DNA from: Pseudoalteromonas ostreae
GTDB taxonomy: Bacteria > Pseudomonadota > Gammaproteobacteria > Enterobacterales > Alteromonadaceae
Length of the DNA stretch: 64,000 nucleotides
Direction of reading: 5' to 3'
NCBI RefSeq assembly: GCF_018069805.1
Contig: NZ_JAGPYN010000004.1
Location: forward strand, 124,001 to 188,000
Both the position numbers and the translations under genes were made by a program. Position 1 is the first letter of the stretch, and each line of letters starts with the position of its first letter. Positions 1 to 8,058 of this stretch are shown here, in pieces. A model generated the notes under the pieces. The model saw only the letters and a program-made list of their open reading frames with translations, did no database searches and had not been told where the DNA came from.

Positions 1-1550
1 AAGGTCATGAGATCATCTATATGCCATGCCATCGCTCGCACATGGATTACTTACTACTTACCTACTCTATTTATCATTTAGGTTTAGTGCCACCACATAT
101 TGCAGCGGGTATTAACTTAAACTTTTTCCCTGCCGGTGGTATCTTCCGCCGCTCAGGGGCATTTTTTATTCGCCGTTCATTCGCGGGCAACAAGCTCTAT
201 TCAGCCGTGTTTAAAGAGTATTTAAGCCAACTGTTTATTAAAGGTTATTCTGTCAAGTTTTACACAGAAGGTGGTCGCAGTCGCACTGGCCGTTTACTAC
301 CACCAAAAACCGGCATGTTAGCAATGACTCTACAAGCTATGCTGCGCGGCATTGATCGGCCAATTTCGATTGTGCCTGTATATATTGGTTACGAGCACGT
401 GATGGAAATTAATACTTACCTGAAGGAACTTGCGGGCAACGATAAAAAAGGCGAGTCTATTTTTGGTATTTTTAAAGCGATTAAAAATTTAAAGAACTAT
501 GGTCGTGGTTATTTAAACTTTGGCGATCCAATCTCAATCAATCAATATTTAAATGAGCAGCAACCTGATTGGCGTGAATCTATTCACCCTACTGATGTGC
601 AAAAACCGCAGTGGCTTGGGCCTCAAGTCGCAACACTTACCGCTAAAGTCATGGTTAATATCAACAGTGCCGCAGCCCTTAACTCCGTTAACTTACTGGC
701 AATGATATTGCTAGTAAATGATAAACAAGCGCTGAGTAAACCTAAGTTGTTAGCACAGCTAGATTTTTACTTACACCTGCAACGCTGTGCTAGTTACAGT
801 GAAAAAATCACCATCCCAGATGAAAGCCCAGAGCAACTATTAGCGCATGCGTTAAAACTGAATAAATTTGATGTGATCAGTGATGAATTTGGCGAAATTA
901 TTGCTATTAGCGATAAAGAAAAAACCCTGTTTAACTATTATCGCAATAATATTCTGCATGTTTTTGCAGTGCCAAGCTTACTAGCACTGCATATATTTAA
1001 AAGCCATAAAACCACCATTGTACAATGCCAAGCATTGATTAACTGTTTTTACCCATTATTTGCTAAGGAATGGTTTTTACACGAACTCGATGAAAATTAT
1101 ATTACCCGTATTTTAGCCAGCTTTGTTGATCAAGATTTAATTGAAATTGATGGTGATAATATCAAAATTACCAATAGTAATGATTGCTTAGCCAAACTTG
1201 AAATTCTCGGTCGGGCATTAAGTTTAACCTTACAACGCTATGCGATTGTGACGGGTTTTATTCAAACAAGCCTAAGTATTGAGCGCGAAGAATTAGAACG
1301 TGAAAGCCAAGTACTGGCTGAGCGCTTAGGCACTTTGCACGGCATTAAAACCCCTGAGTTTTTTGACAAAAAAGTATTGGTAGGTTTTATTAGCAACTTA
1401 CGCGAGCAAGGTTTAATTAGCGAAACCGATAATAGCTTGCGAGGCAGTACAGAGCTGTGCGAAGTGTATATGCATCTTAAAGCATTATTGCCAGCACGGG
1501 TCTGGCAGTCGATTAGTGATATTGTGCAAGGGCAATGTAACAAAAAGTAG
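1..1550 (+). CDS. plsB: Glycerol-3-phosphate acyltransferase PlsB, C-terminal part (5' end outside window)
   Basis: PlsB acylates sn-glycerol 3-phosphate at position 1, the first membrane-bound step of phospholipid synthesis. The frame is open from the window edge and enters the acyltransferase motif I at once (HRSHMDY, the HX4D catalytic pair). Further motifs follow: GIFRRSGAFFIRR, then the EGGRSRTGR substrate-binding block, then IVPVYIGYE. About 515 residues are present; the family is usually about 800 residues, so the N-terminal third is missing only because the window starts here. The internal ATG at 21 is not the real start. The gene converges on tesB with 14 bp between stop codons and no clear terminator. 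Confidence 0.96.
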   Translation, partial: GHEIIYMPCHRSHMDYLLLTYSIYHLGLVPPHIAAGINLNFFPAGGIFRRSGAFFIRRSFAGNKLYSAVFKEYLSQLFIKGYSVKFYTEGGRSRTGRLLPPKTGMLAMTLQAMLRGIDRPISIVPVYIGYEHVMEINTYLKELAGNDKKGESIFGIFKAIKNLKNYGRGYLNFGDPISINQYLNEQQPDWRESIHPTDVQKPQWLGPQVATLTAKVMVNINSAAALNSVNLLAMILLVNDKQALSKPKLLAQLDFYLHLQRCASYSEKITIPDESPEQLLAHALKLNKFDVISDEFGEIIAISDKEKTLFNYYRNNILHVFAVPSLLALHIFKSHKTTIVQCQALINCFYPLFAKEWFLHELDENYITRILASFVDQDLIEIDGDNIKITNSNDCLAKLEILGRALSLTLQRYAIVTGFIQTSLSIEREELERESQVLAERLGTLHGIKTPEFFDKKVLVGFISNLREQGLISETDNSLRGSTELCEVYMHLKALLPARVWQSISDIVQGQCNKK

Positions 1551-1564
1551 CTGAAAGCCGTCTA

Positions 1565-2422
1565 TCAGCGCTGACGCATTACACCTTCTTGGATCGTTGA
1601 GGCCACTAAATTGCCTTGACGATCAAAGAACTGGCCGCGCACTAAGCCGCGCCCTGAACTCGCACTTGGGCTGTCAATGGTATATAAAATCCAATCATCT
1701 AGACGAAACGGACGATGAAACCACATCGCATGGTCAATGGTTGCGACCTGCATATTGGGCTGCATAAATGACACACCGTGCGGCTGTAATGCGGTTGGTA
1801 AAAACTCAAAGTCCGACGCATACGCTAATAAGTAATTATGAATACGTTGATCATCAGGCATCTCGCCATTGGCTTTGAACCAAATATGCTTAACCGGCTC
1901 CATTACCTCAGGCTTAAACGGGTTATGAAAAGTGACCGGACGCATATCAATCGGCACTTCACGAATAAACTTATTACGGATCACCTCAGGAATATGCTCA
2001 GCATTTGCTTGGTAAAACTCAAGCGATGAGCGCAGCTCTTCAGGTGCAGGTACATCTGGCATTGTGGCTTGATGCGACAAGCCTTCTTCAGCACCTTGGA
2101 ATGATGCCGTCATATAAAAAATAGGTTTGCCATATTGAATCGCACTAACACGACGCGTACTAAAGCTCTTACCATCACGGATTGTTTCAACATCATATAC
2201 TATTGGTTTGGCAGCATCGCCTGGGCGTAAAAAGTAAGAATGCAGTGAATGAACAATACGGCCTTCCGGTAAGGTTTCTTTAGCAGCAGATAGTGCTTGA
2301 CCCATTACTTGACCGCCAAATACCGCACGAAATCCCAGATCTTGGCTTTGCCCGCGATACAAGCCTTGCTCTATTTCTTCTAATGTTAATAACGATAGTA
2401 AATCATCTAAAACTTGGCTCAT
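1565..2422 (-). CDS. tesB: Acyl-CoA thioesterase II (TesB)
   Basis: This is a double-hotdog thioesterase that hydrolyses medium- and long-chain acyl-CoA to free fatty acid and CoA. The first hotdog carries [11 protein letters not shown] and the phrase [12 protein letters not shown]; the second holds the catalytic-type region near [13 protein letters not shown], as in E. coli TesB. Length is 285 residues from the chosen ATG (MSQVLDD), close to the family norm. An upstream in-frame TTG at 2437 would add five residues but is a poorer start. It lies tail-to-tail with plsB, so two lipid genes are adjacent but not co-transcribed. Confidence 0.95.
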   Translation of the reverse strand: MSQVLDDLLSLLTLEEIEQGLYRGQSQDLGFRAVFGGQVMGQALSAAKETLPEGRIVHSLHSYFLRPGDAAKPIVYDVETIRDGKSFSTRRVSAIQYGKPIFYMTASFQGAEEGLSHQATMPDVPAPEELRSSLEFYQANAEHIPEVIRNKFIREVPIDMRPVTFHNPFKPEVMEPVKHIWFKANGEMPDDQRIHNYLLAYASDFEFLPTALQPHGVSFMQPNMQVATIDHAMWFHRPFRLDDWILYTIDSPSASSGRGLVRGQFFDRQGNLVASTIQEGVMRQR

Positions 2423-2499
2423 TTTCTTACTCTTCAATCCCAGATAAGTTAATAATACTATACACTAGAGGGAAGTAAATCTTTGTTAGGAAACCTAGT

Positions 2500-2958
2500 A
2501 TGGCATATTGGCTATTTAAGACTGAACCCGATGCTTTTTCAATAGATGATTTAAAACATGCGCCAAATCAAACTACAGTTTGGGAAGGTGTGCGTAATTA
2601 TCAAGCCCGCAACTTTATGCGTGATGGCGTAAGACACGGTGATTTAGTGATGATTTATCATTCAAGCTGTAAACACGTAGGTGTTGCAGGTATCGCAATA
2701 GTGACTGCTGAGGCCTACCCAGATCCTTGTCAATTTGATTTAAGCAGTGATTATTATGACCCTAAATCAACCAGTAATAAACCGAGATGGGTTGTCGTTG
2801 ATGTGACTTATCAGCAGCATTTAAATAAATTAGTCAGCCTAAAGGCGATTAAAGAAAATTGTGCCATCACCGAAATAGCGCTTAAAAAAGGTGGCCGCTT
2901 ATCAGTAATGCCAGTGACTAAAGCAGATTGGCAAGCAATTATTAAAATGGCAGAGTAA
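2500..2958 (+). CDS. EVE domain protein (thymocyte nuclear protein 1-like)
   Basis: This 152-residue protein is a single EVE domain, a PUA-like fold that binds modified bases. It opens with MAYWLFKTEPDAFS and carries the signature WEGVRNYQARNFMRD, followed by the DLVMIYHSS strand, all typical of the stand-alone housekeeping EVE proteins of proteobacteria. An AGGA motif lies 9 bases before the ATG. Its exact role is not known in bacteria; EVE domains are also found in modified-DNA restriction enzymes, but this solo form next to tesB is ordinary chromosomal content. Confidence 0.93.
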   Translation: MAYWLFKTEPDAFSIDDLKHAPNQTTVWEGVRNYQARNFMRDGVRHGDLVMIYHSSCKHVGVAGIAIVTAEAYPDPCQFDLSSDYYDPKSTSNKPRWVVVDVTYQQHLNKLVSLKAIKENCAITEIALKKGGRLSVMPVTKADWQAIIKMAE

Positions 2959-3045
2959 CAACAATGGGTTGCTGCTAATACATCACGTTTTCCTTCTTTA
3001 TTCAAATTTGTTAAAATAGGCGGCTTGTTTTAGTTAGGGGGTTAG

Positions 3046-4077
3046 ATGAAATTACTGTATTGGTTAGATGAGTGGTTAACTCTACCTCAAGATGAACAGC
3101 AAACCAGATTACCTATCTCTGGGGGGGATTTACTTGGCGATGTTTTTGTTAAGTATCACTTTACTGATATAAATAGGCCTTTATTGTTCACCTTTTCTCC
3201 TGCAGGTACTAATTACCAAGAGCATGATCTCAATGATGATTTTAGCCCTTGGGGATTTCAACTAGCGCAAAAACAACATGTTAATGTTATTTCTTTTCAG
3301 CACTTAGGAATAAGTAATTGGTTTAGACACCGTAATTTACTGTTTTTCCTCGAACAACTCGCTCCCTTGCTAACACCCTTTACCCAGCGATTAGGTTACG
3401 GCTTAAGCCGAGGTGGCTTTGCTGTGGGTGCATTTGCTAATTTACTAAAGCTAGATAAGGTACTGTTATTTCACCCTGTTAGCACCAAAAATAAAGCACT
3501 TGCTCCTTGGGATGACCGCTCAAGCACCGATATAGCACAACAATTCGATTGGGAGCAAGATTACCACGATCTCGATTTAGGCAATGCTAAAGGCTATATA
3601 ATTTACGACCCAACCAATCGTATTGACCGTGCCCATGCTAAGCGCTATTCGCAACTAACCCACTTACGCGTATTCGGTATGGGTCACAGTACTCATGCCA
3701 CATACCTAAATAAATTTGGCTTTTATAAACAAGTGGCCGTCGACTTTATTAGCCATCAACAAGTCGATATTGCGCAGTTTCGTCTGCAAACCAAAACCCT
3801 GCGCTTTAAAGAAGACTATTATAGAAGGCTCAACAAGGCGAATGCTAAATCAGCACACCGCCAAGCATTATTAAGCAAAGCACACAACATCCTTATTGAT
3901 GAAAAAGCAGCGCATGTGCAAGAACATCAAGCAACAATTAATATTCAACCCTTAATTGATATTGCTCTAAAACATCAAGATGAGCACCCTAAGGATGCCA
4001 TTCAACTGCTCAAGGTTGCTCAGCAACTCGCCCCTGATGATCTTTTAGTAGAGCACAAACTAAAACAGTTAAAATAA
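3046..4077 (+). CDS. Conserved protein with an alpha/beta-hydrolase-like nucleophile motif
   Basis: I do not recognise a named family. The 343-residue product has no signal peptide or membrane segment. A stretch at about residues 120-135 (GYGLSRGGFAVGAF) resembles the GxSxG nucleophile elbow of alpha/beta hydrolases, preceded by the strand LLFTFSPAGTNY and followed by the strand KVLLFHPV and an Asp- and His-containing segment (FGMGHSTHATY). The last 80 residues are helical and look TPR-like (DAIQLLKVAQQLAPDD). A strong AGGGGG ribosome site precedes the ATG. A cytoplasmic hydrolase or acyl-chain enzyme is possible, but substrate and reaction cannot be told from sequence. Confidence 0.8.
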   Translation: MKLLYWLDEWLTLPQDEQQTRLPISGGDLLGDVFVKYHFTDINRPLLFTFSPAGTNYQEHDLNDDFSPWGFQLAQKQHVNVISFQHLGISNWFRHRNLLFFLEQLAPLLTPFTQRLGYGLSRGGFAVGAFANLLKLDKVLLFHPVSTKNKALAPWDDRSSTDIAQQFDWEQDYHDLDLGNAKGYIIYDPTNRIDRAHAKRYSQLTHLRVFGMGHSTHATYLNKFGFYKQVAVDFISHQQVDIAQFRLQTKTLRFKEDYYRRLNKANAKSAHRQALLSKAHNILIDEKAAHVQEHQATINIQPLIDIALKHQDEHPKDAIQLLKVAQQLAPDDLLVEHKLKQLK

Positions 4078-4107
4078 AAAACCGTGTTTGTTAAATCAAG
4101 CACGGTT
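4076..4107 (-). terminator. Rho-independent terminator of the potassium channel operon
   Basis: Read on the minus strand, AACCGTG (extended by G-U pairs into CTTGA) pairs with CACGGTT across a short loop and is followed directly by a run of six T. It lies 30 bp past the stop of the small membrane protein gene and also just after the stop of the convergent gene ending at 4077, so it may serve both. Confidence 0.75.
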
Positions 4108-4139
4108 GGCAAATTTATATAAACAGGCCCTAGCGAGCT

Positions 4140-4349
4140 TTAACCTTGCTTTTTCTTAATGCTTTTCTTTTTGTGTCCGTGCTTAGGCACTATCGTAAAA
4201 TACATGAACAGTGCAAGCCATGAGAAGAGGATAATGCTGATTAGCCAGCCATTTTTTTCATGTCCTTGGGTGCGCTTACTGTTGAGCACAATTACCACAG
4301 GTAAGATATAAGCACTCAAGAGCAGAATTAAAAACGCCACTTCATTCAT
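4140..4349 (-). CDS. Small two-TM membrane protein
   Basis: The 69-residue product has two membrane spans, about residues 4-22 (FLILLLSAYILPVVIVL) and 35-52 (LISIILFSWLALFMYF), joined by a short polar loop (RTQGHEKNG), and a lysine-rich tail. The loop and second span are reminiscent of superinfection-immunity-like small proteins, but the match is weak and I assign no function. Its ATG overlaps the stop of the potassium channel gene by one base at 4349, so the two are translationally coupled; an accessory or unrelated membrane role is open. Confidence 0.7.
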   Translation of the reverse strand: MNEVAFLILLLSAYILPVVIVLNSKRTQGHEKNGWLISIILFSWLALFMYFTIVPKHGHKKKSIKKKQG

Positions 4350-5422
4350 TACTTAGCAAGCCTCAGCCAATCGACTTCACTGCTTAAAACACGTTCAATT
4401 GCGATGTAATGTAAAATATCACCACTGTTAACCGGATAATCTAATGGTGGATTTAAATCCATATTTTGTGCACTTAAATTATGCGCCACACCAAGTAAAA
4501 TGGCATCATGATCGTGTTTAAAATGATGAAATAATTTACCAAACTCCATAACCGCTAAATCAGCTGGAATAGCTAGACTAAACTGAGTATCACCGTGTAA
4601 AGTCGATAGCAGCTCTTCTTGCACCCGACTAGAGCCTGGGTCTTGCATTGAACGAACTAAAATTTCAGCTGATTTAGCACTTGAACATTCCACATTGTGG
4701 CAATGCTCTAGCAGCATTTCGACTTTGCTCTCATCATTAAAGTGCGCACTAATATGGCAGTCATCTTTAACTAATTTACTAATGCGCAACGCAGTGGTAA
4801 AAGTTTGATCGTCATCTTGACCATCAATAATAATTTTATCGGCCTGCTTAATCGCCACACGTTCAAGCTCCTCACAGTCGGTAAAGCTCGATAAGCGAAC
4901 AAAATCAACATGCGCGTTCGTTAAAAATGGATGATCCATTGGCTCTGTCACCGCAAGCAAAATTCGTCGATCCAAACGCTTTTGGTCAGCGAGAATATAA
5001 TCAATCATTTTTTTTGTACGAATTTGATGCCAGCCAAAAATAATAATGTGATTGTGAAAATGTGCAAAACTCTTATCACCCGTCATAGCGCGCCTAATTA
5101 AATAAGTAACTGTTTGCCCTGTTTTACCCAACAAGACACCAAATAAAGCTAAACCAAATGGAATTTGCAGTATCGCTACAACCCATCTACCCAGATCCGT
5201 ACTTGCACTAAAATCACCATAGCCTACCGTTGAGGTAGTTACGATATAGTAATAAACAAAGGTGCTAACGGGCCTTAGCGCGGCTTCTTCCGCGAAGATT
5301 AACAACAACCAGATCAAGACCATATGTAATAAAGTGGCAATAGCGACAGCTTGCCAACTAACCTGATCAATATGATTTCGGACTAGTAAAAATAATCGTT
5401 TAAATATAAAAGGCATGCCCAC
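4349..5422 (-). CDS. Two-TM potassium channel with RCK (TrkA-N) domain
   Basis: The product is a ligand-gated K+ channel subunit of the MthK/Kch-like type that would form a tetramer in the inner membrane. A first span (about residues 24-44), the pore helix and the exact selectivity filter TVGYGD (about 66-71), and a second span (about 83-105) are followed by a cytoplasmic Rossmann RCK domain starting HIIIFGWHQI, which binds nucleotide or ion, and a second C-terminal regulatory lobe. Length 357 fits this architecture. It begins MGMPF; the second ATG, two codons on, is an equally possible start. Confidence 0.92.
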   Translation of the reverse strand: MGMPFIFKRLFLLVRNHIDQVSWQAVAIATLLHMVLIWLLLIFAEEAALRPVSTFVYYYIVTTSTVGYGDFSASTDLGRWVVAILQIPFGLALFGVLLGKTGQTVTYLIRRAMTGDKSFAHFHNHIIIFGWHQIRTKKMIDYILADQKRLDRRILLAVTEPMDHPFLTNAHVDFVRLSSFTDCEELERVAIKQADKIIIDGQDDDQTFTTALRISKLVKDDCHISAHFNDESKVEMLLEHCHNVECSSAKSAEILVRSMQDPGSSRVQEELLSTLHGDTQFSLAIPADLAVMEFGKLFHHFKHDHDAILLGVAHNLSAQNMDLNPPLDYPVNSGDILHYIAIERVLSSEVDWLRLAK

Positions 5423-5585
5423 ACTTGGTTATTCAGCTATCAATTATCCGATAAGTTACTGTAACGCTTAAATGAAGGCAATGGTTGAAATACCTTTCAG
5501 GCTCAAGATTATTTTCTAAACTGCTTTTTTAAAGTAGAACAGTGTAAGCTATACTTGAATTATTAATTATAAAGTCGAGCGTGTT

Positions 5586-6536
5586 ATGTCAGGTGTATTA
5601 GCCTCTGTTGATCAACGAACTCAACTCGTTGGTGAGAATCGCTTAGAGTTATTATTGTTTTATTTGCACAGTCGCCACTTGTTTGCTCTTAATGTCTTTA
5701 AAGTTAAAGAAGTAGTAAAACTGCCGCGTCTTAATATCATTCCACACGCCCATCCAAAAATATCAGGCGTGGCCAATATTCGTGGTGAATCAATCCCTGT
5801 TATTGATTTACGCCAAGCGATTTGCATGCCTGCGACCAAGAGCACTGAGGATAGTAACTTAGTGATCACCGAATACAATCGCACGGTACAAGGGTTTTTA
5901 ATTGGTAAGGTTGATCAAATCGTTAATATGACATGGTCAGATATAATGCCACCGCCTTCCTCTATTGGTAAAAATCATTACCTAACTGCGCTTACTAAAA
6001 TTCAACGTGATGGTCAAGAGCAGTTAGTAGAGATCATTGACGTGGAAAAAGTATTAGCAGAAATTGTTGAGTACGAAGTGCAAATCTCTGATGAGGTACT
6101 TGATAAAAGTATCGTGAACGAATTTGCTGGCCGAAAAATACTCCATGCAGACGACTCACGCACTGCACGAAAGCAAGTGAGCGATACATTAACGCAGCTG
6201 GGTATTGAGATTATCCCAGCCAGCAATGGCCTTGAAGCACTCAATATGCTTAAAGCTTGGGCTGATAAAGGCATGGACGTAGAGAAAGAGTTACTGATGG
6301 TGATCACCGATGCGGAAATGCCAGCAATGGATGGCTATCGTTTAACCCATGAGATCCGCAACGATAACCGCTTGAAAAATCTTCATGTTGTACTTAACAC
6401 ATCTCTCAGCGGCAGCTTTAACCAAGCCATGGTCGAGAAAGTGGGTTGTAATGCGTTTTTGTCTAAGTTTCAGCCAGATTTACTGGTAGGAGAGGTACAA
6501 ACACGTTTAAAAGCACTCCTCGACTCACAAAAATAG
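5586..6536 (+). CDS. cheV: Chemotaxis coupling protein CheV (CheW-receiver fusion)
   Basis: CheV joins an N-terminal CheW-like domain (about residues 15-165, with the GVANIRGESIPVIDLRQAI block that docks to receptors and CheA) to a C-terminal receiver domain (about 185-310). The receiver has the acidic pair HADDS, the phospho-acceptor Asp in VITDAEMPAMDGY, the switch Thr in LNTSL and the conserved Lys in FLSKF. It would couple receptors to CheA and use phosphorylation for adaptation. It stands alone here, 38 kb from the main chemotaxis operon in this window. A possible -10 TATACT lies at 5550-5555, with only a poor -35. Confidence 0.95.
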   Translation: MSGVLASVDQRTQLVGENRLELLLFYLHSRHLFALNVFKVKEVVKLPRLNIIPHAHPKISGVANIRGESIPVIDLRQAICMPATKSTEDSNLVITEYNRTVQGFLIGKVDQIVNMTWSDIMPPPSSIGKNHYLTALTKIQRDGQEQLVEIIDVEKVLAEIVEYEVQISDEVLDKSIVNEFAGRKILHADDSRTARKQVSDTLTQLGIEIIPASNGLEALNMLKAWADKGMDVEKELLMVITDAEMPAMDGYRLTHEIRNDNRLKNLHVVLNTSLSGSFNQAMVEKVGCNAFLSKFQPDLLVGEVQTRLKALLDSQK

Positions 6537-6546
6537 CCTATACAAA

Positions 6547-6564
6547 AGCGTGGAATGCCACGCT
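6547..6564. terminator. Hairpin after cheV, probable terminator without a strong T-run
   Basis: AGCGTGG and CCACGCT form a perfect 7-bp stem with a 4-base loop, 10 bp after the cheV stop. The following bases (AATACTTG) are only weakly T-rich, so efficiency is uncertain. Confidence 0.45.
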
Positions 6565-6634
6565 AATACTTGAATTAACGCTTTGTTGTAATGACGTAGA
6601 AATACACAATATAAAACCACCACTACAACTCTAT

Positions 6635-6668
6635 TTGCCAATTAAACGCTTTCGTGGTTAATTAGCAA
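6635..6668. promoter_or_regulatory. Inverted repeat upstream of the atoE-like gene, candidate operator
   Basis: TTGCCAATTAA and TTAATTAGCAA are inverted copies matching at 10 of 11 positions, separated by 12 bases that hold a smaller ACG/CGT symmetry. The centre lies about 48 bp before the atoE start codon, where a dimeric repressor or activator could bind. No factor can be named from the sequence. Confidence 0.45.
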
Positions 6669-6699
6669 TATGTAGCAATAATAAAAATACACAATCATT

Positions 6700-8010
6700 A
6701 TGCTAAATCATGTTGCCAAGCCGTTCACTAAATTAGTAGAACGTTACCTGCCCGATCCATTCATTTTTGTTATTTTACTCACACTGCTTACCTTTATAAT
6801 TGCGTGTGTAGTGACACCTTCAAACCCACAACAAGTACTGAGCGCGTGGGGCAGCGGTTTTTGGAACTTACTAAGTTTTGCCATGCAGATGCTGTTGGTA
6901 TTACTCACCGGATATATGCTGGCAAGTACACCTATGATGAGCCGACTGCTCACCCAATTAGCAAAACTTGCTAATACTGCGCCAAAAGCTATTTTATTAG
7001 TGACTTTTGTATCATTACTCGCCAGTTGGATTAACTGGGGATTTGGCTTAGTTATTGGTGCTTTATTTGCCAAAGCCATTGCCCGCCACACACTCGTTGA
7101 TTATCGCCTATTGGTTGCCAGTGCGTATTCTGGTTTTATTGTTTGGCATGGAGGCTTAGCGGGCTCAATTCCATTAACTATCGCAACACCAGGGCATTTT
7201 TCACAACAAAGCATTGGTGTGATCAATACCAGTGACACGCTATTTTCAGGCTTTAATATCGCCATATTGGTGGGCTTATTTATTATTATGCCATTGGTCA
7301 ATCGCTATATGTTACCGAGTGCTAAAGACAGTATCTATGTCGATAAAAGTCTACTAGCAGAACCGATGCCTAAACCCAACAATGTTACTCGCCCGGCCGA
7401 TAAAATTGAACACAGTAAGTTATTAGGGCTAAGCGTTGGTTTACTAGGGCTGATGTATTTAGCTAACTATTTTATCTTTAGCGGCGGCTCACTTAATTTA
7501 AATAGTGTGATTGCGTTGTTTTTATTTTCTGCCATTTTACTGCATCAAACACCGTACAATTTACTTAATAGCTTGCAGCAAGCAGTCCCCAGCGGAGCAG
7601 GCATTATTATCCAGTTCCCATTTTATGCTGGGATCATGGCGATTATGGTTGATACCGGCTTAGCACAACAAATTTCGCAAGGCTTTATCGCCATAGCCAG
7701 TGCTGAATCATTGCCATTTTGGAGTTTTTTAAGTGCCGGCTTAGTGAATATATTTGTGCCGTCAGGTGGCGGCCAATGGGCGGTACAAGCGCCTATAGTG
7801 ATACCCGCAGCACAAGCTCTGGGTGCAGATATGCCGCGCGTCGCGATGGCAGTCGCGTGGGGGGATGCGTGGACTAACCTAATTCAACCATTCTGGGCTT
7901 TACCGGTATTGGCAATTGCCGGCCTAAAAGCCAAAGACATTATGGGCTTTTGTTTAGTGCAGCTAATTATAACCGGCGTATTTATATCATTGATGTTGAG
8001 TTTTTATTAG
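6700..8010 (+). CDS. atoE: Short-chain fatty acid transporter, AtoE family
   Basis: A 436-residue inner-membrane protein with about ten to twelve hydrophobic spans. It carries the hallmarks of the AtoE / TIGR00366 family: the opening PFTKLVERYLPDPFIFVILL, the segment SWINWGFGLVIGA, the HGGLAGSIPLT loop and the FVPSGGGQWAVQAPI motif near residue 355. The family is thought to carry short-chain fatty acids such as acetoacetate or butyrate into the cell. The gene is monocistronic, flanked by a palindrome upstream and a strong terminator downstream; no ato catabolic genes are adjacent. Confidence 0.93.
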   Translation: MLNHVAKPFTKLVERYLPDPFIFVILLTLLTFIIACVVTPSNPQQVLSAWGSGFWNLLSFAMQMLLVLLTGYMLASTPMMSRLLTQLAKLANTAPKAILLVTFVSLLASWINWGFGLVIGALFAKAIARHTLVDYRLLVASAYSGFIVWHGGLAGSIPLTIATPGHFSQQSIGVINTSDTLFSGFNIAILVGLFIIMPLVNRYMLPSAKDSIYVDKSLLAEPMPKPNNVTRPADKIEHSKLLGLSVGLLGLMYLANYFIFSGGSLNLNSVIALFLFSAILLHQTPYNLLNSLQQAVPSGAGIIIQFPFYAGIMAIMVDTGLAQQISQGFIAIASAESLPFWSFLSAGLVNIFVPSGGGQWAVQAPIVIPAAQALGADMPRVAMAVAWGDAWTNLIQPFWALPVLAIAGLKAKDIMGFCLVQLIITGVFISLMLSFY

Positions 8011-8026
8011 CTGCAAGCATTATGCA

Positions 8027-8051
8027 AAGGCGTGCAATATATGCACGCCTT
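8027..8051. terminator. Bidirectional terminator between atoE and the bacteriocin exporter
   Basis: AAGGCGTGCA and TGCACGCCTT form a perfect 10-bp stem around a 5-base AT loop between two convergent genes. The flanking T-runs are short on both strands, but the stem is long and GC-rich. Confidence 0.7.
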
Positions 8052-8058
8052 GATCACT

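Noticed and set aside
1..1550. Truncated or pseudogenised plsB
   Set aside because: The gene is cut only by the window edge; the frame is open to base 1 and motifs are intact.
5527..5555. sigma70 promoter for cheV
   Set aside because: TATACT is a fair -10, but no acceptable -35 lies 16-18 bases upstream; not listed as a feature.
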